From: an uncultured Marvinbryantia sp.
GTDB taxonomy: Bacteria > Bacillota > Clostridia > Lachnospirales > Lachnospiraceae
Direction of reading: 5' to 3'
NCBI GenBank assembly: GCA_934408725.1
Contig: CAKRVB010000030.1
Span: 1-33,885, forward strand
Length of the DNA stretch: 33,885 nt
Both the position numbers and the translations under genes were made by a program. This document shows, in pieces, positions 31,382-33,885 of this stretch (position 1 is the stretch's first letter; every line of letters begins with the position of its first letter). The notes below the pieces were generated by a model that ran no database searches, was not told the origin of the DNA, and was given only the letters and a program-made list of their open reading frames with translations.

Positions 31382-32404
31382 ATGGACGATATCAGAGAGT
31401 GGATCTCAGATAATCTGAGATACATATTATTGGGAGTTGCCTTGATTTTAGTGATTATTCTGGCTGTGACAGGTATCAGAGCAATCAGTCATCTGGGCAA
31501 GGGAAGCAGTTCCACGAAGAGTGAGACGGAGAGTGAAACATCCGCAAGCACAGATACTATTGTAGATGGAAGTGCTTCATCAGGAACACTGGTGCAGAAT
31601 GATGCAGATGTACTTACCGTGATGACTTCCTATTATACAGCAAAGACAAATAAAGATCTTGAGACATTAAAGAAGCTGGATCCGTCACTGGATGAGACAG
31701 AGGAAAAAGCAAATCTGGACAGCAGTTACGTAGAGAGCTACAGTAACATCAAGACCTACTCCAAGCAGGGACCTGCCGATGACAGCTGTGTAGTCTATGT
31801 ATGCTATGATGGAAAGGTGCAGAACATTGATACACTGGTTCCAAGCCTGACACAGTTCTACCTGAAGAAAGGTGCGGATGGCAGCTATGTGATCACAGAT
31901 CCTACAGGAGACCAGGCAGCAGAGAGTTTTATTGAAGAGACCAGAAAGAGCACAGAAGTGCAGAATCTGATCGATACCGTAAACAAAGCGTGCGAGGATG
32001 CGAAGAACTCCGATCCGGTACTGAAAGAGTTTATGAGTAAGTACGGCAATTCACAGGATGGAGAAGCAGAGACAGAGACAGAAGCTCAGTCAGAAGAACC
32101 GACCGAGATGGTTGCCAATGATTCCTGTAATGTACGTTCTGAGCCGAGTACAGAGTCAGACGATAACGTAATTGGTGGCCTGACAATTGGCGACAGTGTA
32201 ACAAAGCTTGGTGAGACAGATGATGGATGGACAGAGATTGACTTCTATGGTCAGAATGCGTATGTAAAGAGTGAGTTCCTTTCCTCAGCAGATGCGACTG
32301 ACAGCACAGACAGTACGGATGCATCCGGTCAGAGTGACGAAGCTGATTACTTCTCACCAGATTATAATGCAGATGCGACTCCGGAGACAGAGGCGGCAGC
32401 ATAA
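31382..32404 (+). CDS. Membrane-anchored protein with C-terminal SH3-type domain
   Basis: 340 aa. One membrane segment at residues 13-35 (no cleavage site seen) follows a short cytoplasmic start, so the rest is extracellular. A Ser/Thr/Glu-rich linker (41-72) leads to a folded region of about 75-215 (VLTVMTSYYTAKTNKDLETL) that resembles NTF2-like lumenal domains. A second acidic linker precedes a bacterial SH3 domain at about 243-303 (NVRSEPSTESDDNVIGGLTI ... WTEIDFYGQNAYVKSEFL), which usually binds peptidoglycan. The tail is Asp/Ser/Thr-rich. It probably acts in the cell envelope. AGGAGG precedes ATG 31382. Confidence 0.85.
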   Translation: MDDIREWISDNLRYILLGVALILVIILAVTGIRAISHLGKGSSSTKSETESETSASTDTIVDGSASSGTLVQNDADVLTVMTSYYTAKTNKDLETLKKLDPSLDETEEKANLDSSYVESYSNIKTYSKQGPADDSCVVYVCYDGKVQNIDTLVPSLTQFYLKKGADGSYVITDPTGDQAAESFIEETRKSTEVQNLIDTVNKACEDAKNSDPVLKEFMSKYGNSQDGEAETETEAQSEEPTEMVANDSCNVRSEPSTESDDNVIGGLTIGDSVTKLGETDDGWTEIDFYGQNAYVKSEFLSSADATDSTDSTDASGQSDEADYFSPDYNADATPETEAAA

Positions 32405-32417
32405 GAGGAAGATACAA

Positions 32418-32444
32418 GGCCTGCGAGAGATCGCAGGTCTTTTT
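32418..32444 (+). terminator. Intrinsic terminator after the SH3-domain gene
   Basis: GGCCTGCGA (32418-32426), loop GAGA, TCGCAGGTC (32431-32439), followed by T5. Confidence 0.85.
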
Positions 32445-32471
32445 ATCATATTTGACGAGAGGAGAAAGAAG

Positions 32472-33644
32472 ATGAACAAATTACGAATCGGTATTATTGG
32501 ATGTGGAATTCAGGGGAAGTTTTATCGTGACATTATTGATGGAGTAGATCTGGAGCGATATGGGATCAAAAAGGCTCCGGGCAATTGTAAAGTGACGGCA
32601 GTAGCGACATCCAATTCCGATACAGCGAAAACATTCCAGGAGATTCCTGGAATAACCGTTTTTAAAAACTGGAAAGATCTGATCGAGAGTGACTGCTGTG
32701 ATGCAGTGATCATTACGCTGCCGCATCTGCTGCACCATGAGCCTGCTATGTATGCACTGGAACATGGCAAGCATGTACTTTGTGAAAAACCGATGTGTAT
32801 TCGACTGTCTGATGCAGAAAAACTGGTTCAGGTGAAGGAAAAGCATCCGGAGCTCACGCTGGCTATGATGTTTAACCAGCGGGCCAATCCGTTATATCGC
32901 TCTATCAAAGAAATGGTAGAAAAGAAAGAACTGGGCAGCCTTCGTCGTTCTAACTGGCTGATCAATGACTGGTGGAGACCAGATCAGTATTATACCAGCG
33001 GTCCATGGAGAGGCTCTTATAGCAAAGAAGGGGGCGGAATCCTGGTGAACCAGCTTCCTCACAATCTGGATCTGTGGGCATGGATCTGTGGAGCACCGAA
33101 AAAGCTCTTTGCGAAATGCATTCAGGGAGCTTATCGGGATATTCCGGTAGAGAACGATATTACCATTGTGGCAGAATATGAAAACGGAGTTACCGGCACC
33201 ATTGTATCCTGTACCCATGATCCACTTGGTACCAACCGCCTGGAACTGGATTTTTCAAAGGGAAAAATCATTCTGGAAAATGGAAAGAAACTGACAATAT
33301 ACCGTTTTCATCAGGATGAGGAGGAATGGAACCGTACTTATGATCATTATACGTTCCAGAATATGAAACGGGAAAATGAAGCAGCCTTATATGACAGGGA
33401 AGTGCGGGAAGTGGAGACTACATATGGCAATGACCACAGCGAAGCACTGCGCAATTTCGCAGAACACATTTTGAGTGGGGAAGCTTTGTACAGCGATTAT
33501 CAGGATGGATTACTGGAAAACCAGATTGCAGCAGCAGCTCAGCTTTCCGGATGGACAGGAAAAGAAATCTGCATGCCTCCGAAGGCAGAGGAATACGATG
33601 CAGCTATGGATGCGCAGATTGCGAAAGAGCAGACAAAACAATAA
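32472..33644 (+). CDS. Gfo/Idh/MocA family oxidoreductase
   Basis: 390 aa. N-terminal Rossmann domain with GIIGCGIQGKF (residues 7-17) binds NAD(P); the family EKP motif is at about 104-106 (LCEKPM). The C-terminal alpha/beta domain contains GGGILVNQLPHNLDLWAWICG, where the histidine is the likely catalytic residue. Members oxidise or reduce sugars, inositols or related polyols; the substrate is unclear. AGAGGAG supports ATG 32472; the frame is open further upstream but overlaps the previous gene and terminator. No partner gene is adjacent. Confidence 0.92.
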   Translation: MNKLRIGIIGCGIQGKFYRDIIDGVDLERYGIKKAPGNCKVTAVATSNSDTAKTFQEIPGITVFKNWKDLIESDCCDAVIITLPHLLHHEPAMYALEHGKHVLCEKPMCIRLSDAEKLVQVKEKHPELTLAMMFNQRANPLYRSIKEMVEKKELGSLRRSNWLINDWWRPDQYYTSGPWRGSYSKEGGGILVNQLPHNLDLWAWICGAPKKLFAKCIQGAYRDIPVENDITIVAEYENGVTGTIVSCTHDPLGTNRLELDFSKGKIILENGKKLTIYRFHQDEEEWNRTYDHYTFQNMKRENEAALYDREVREVETTYGNDHSEALRNFAEHILSGEALYSDYQDGLLENQIAAAAQLSGWTGKEICMPPKAEEYDAAMDAQIAKEQTKQ

Positions 33645-33701
33645 TTCATAAATTCGATAATACTAATCATAATAATCTGTATGCCAGAGACGGAAAAATG
33701 C

Positions 33702-33730
33702 TTGTCACAAAAAAACGAAGCGTATATAAT
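33702..33730 (+). promoter_or_regulatory. Promoter upstream of gdhA
   Basis: TTGTCA (33702-33707), 17-bp spacer, TATAAT (33725-33730). Transcription would begin near 33737, about 80 nt before gdhA. Confidence 0.78.
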
Positions 33731-33757
33731 AATGACAGACAAGGGCGTCAGAGATCA

Positions 33758-33787
33758 AACAGGTAGACCTTCGTCTACCTGTTTTTT
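33758..33787 (+). terminator. Terminator-like hairpin in the gdhA leader
   Basis: AACAGGTAGAC (33758-33768), loop CTTC, GTCTACCTGTT (33773-33783), T6 to 33787. It lies downstream of the promoter at 33702 and 30 nt before the gdhA start, so it is in the gdhA leader and could attenuate transcription; it also ends any read-through from the previous gene. Confidence 0.82.
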
Positions 33788-33817
33788 ATTAGCCCGGATT
33801 TAAGGAGGATATGAAAA

Positions 33818-33885
33818 ATGTCATACGTTGATGAGGTAATTGAACAGGTAGTGAAAAAAAATCCAGCAGAACCTGAATTCCATCA
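33818..33885 (+). CDS. gdhA: NADP-specific glutamate dehydrogenase, N-terminus (3' end outside the window)
   Basis: Only the first 22 codons are present: MSYVDEVIEQVVKKNPAEPE and FH, which match the start of hexameric glutamate dehydrogenases of Clostridia. The enzyme makes glutamate from 2-oxoglutarate and ammonia. AAGGAGG (33802-33808) is 9 nt before ATG 33818. A closer ATG at 33811, in another frame, would give only six codons. Confidence 0.82.
   Translation, partial: MSYVDEVIEQVVKKNPAEPEFH

Noticed and set aside
1..33885. CRISPR arrays, intact insertion sequences, prophage or toxin-secretion loci.
   Set aside because: No regularly spaced repeats, transposase, integrase or phage structural motifs were seen on either strand.

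Overview
The window looks like a chromosomal segment of a Gram-positive Clostridia bacterium, most likely a Lachnospiraceae gut anaerobe of the Blautia/Ruminococcus/Dorea type. The evidence is RNase Y, a PolC-type polymerase, strong AGGAGG ribosome binding sites, TTGACA/TATAAT promoters, and families typical of that group (DUF4317, DUF5688, DUF4358, DHHW proteins, PepV-like dipeptidase). I could not run any search, so family calls rest on recognised motifs and remembered family sequences.

Layout. 1-2081: 3' end of rny, sfsA, and a convergent SGNH hydrolase. 2082-2231: a compact divergent promoter built on a perfect 10-bp dyad, with an unusual leader before a DUF4317 gene. 2232-4923: DUF4317 and an asparagine synthetase lacking the glutaminase nucleophile. 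4920-6963: a yybP-ykoY (Mn2+) riboswitch with its terminator, controlling a CaCA cation exchanger and a TMEM165/GDT1 family transporter. 6964-9430: a decayed accessory island. It holds 5'-truncated XRE and BspA-type leucine-rich repeat remnants joined back to back, an apparently intact AbiEi-like antitoxin next to a gutted AbiEii toxin, and an internally deleted MATE pump. The MATE remnant is bracketed by two identical, inverted tRNA-Arg(ACG) genes. 9432-13600: an AraC regulator, an MFS transporter, an SseB-domain protein and a TtcA-like tRNA thiolase. 13707-15208: a PepV-like dipeptidase. 15240-19441: a cell-surface O-acyl transfer locus (DUF4358 lipoprotein, membrane-anchored SGNH protein, MBOAT, DHHW). 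19473-26524: thyA-folA-ispG-polC. 26514-30102: an alaA-type aminotransferase, YqeG-like HAD phosphatase, Xaa-Pro aminopeptidase and efp. 30195-33885: a DUF5688 gene, tRNA-Arg(CCG) reading straight into an SH3-domain membrane protein gene, a Gfo/Idh/MocA oxidoreductase, and the first codons of gdhA behind a promoter and attenuator-like hairpin.

How it fits together. Most genes are housekeeping: RNA decay, dTMP and folate supply, isoprenoid synthesis, replication, proline peptide turnover and translation. The best regulatory story is the Mn2+ riboswitch: the P1 helix and terminator compete for the same bases, which predicts that metal switches on two predicted metal exporters. The most unusual features are the dyad promoter and hairpin-spaced ribosome binding site before DUF4317, the glutaminase-less asparagine synthetase, the inverted tRNA-Arg pair in the decayed island, and the tRNA-mRNA transcription unit at 31.2-32.4 kb. 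I saw no CRISPR array, intact transposase, integrase or rRNA.
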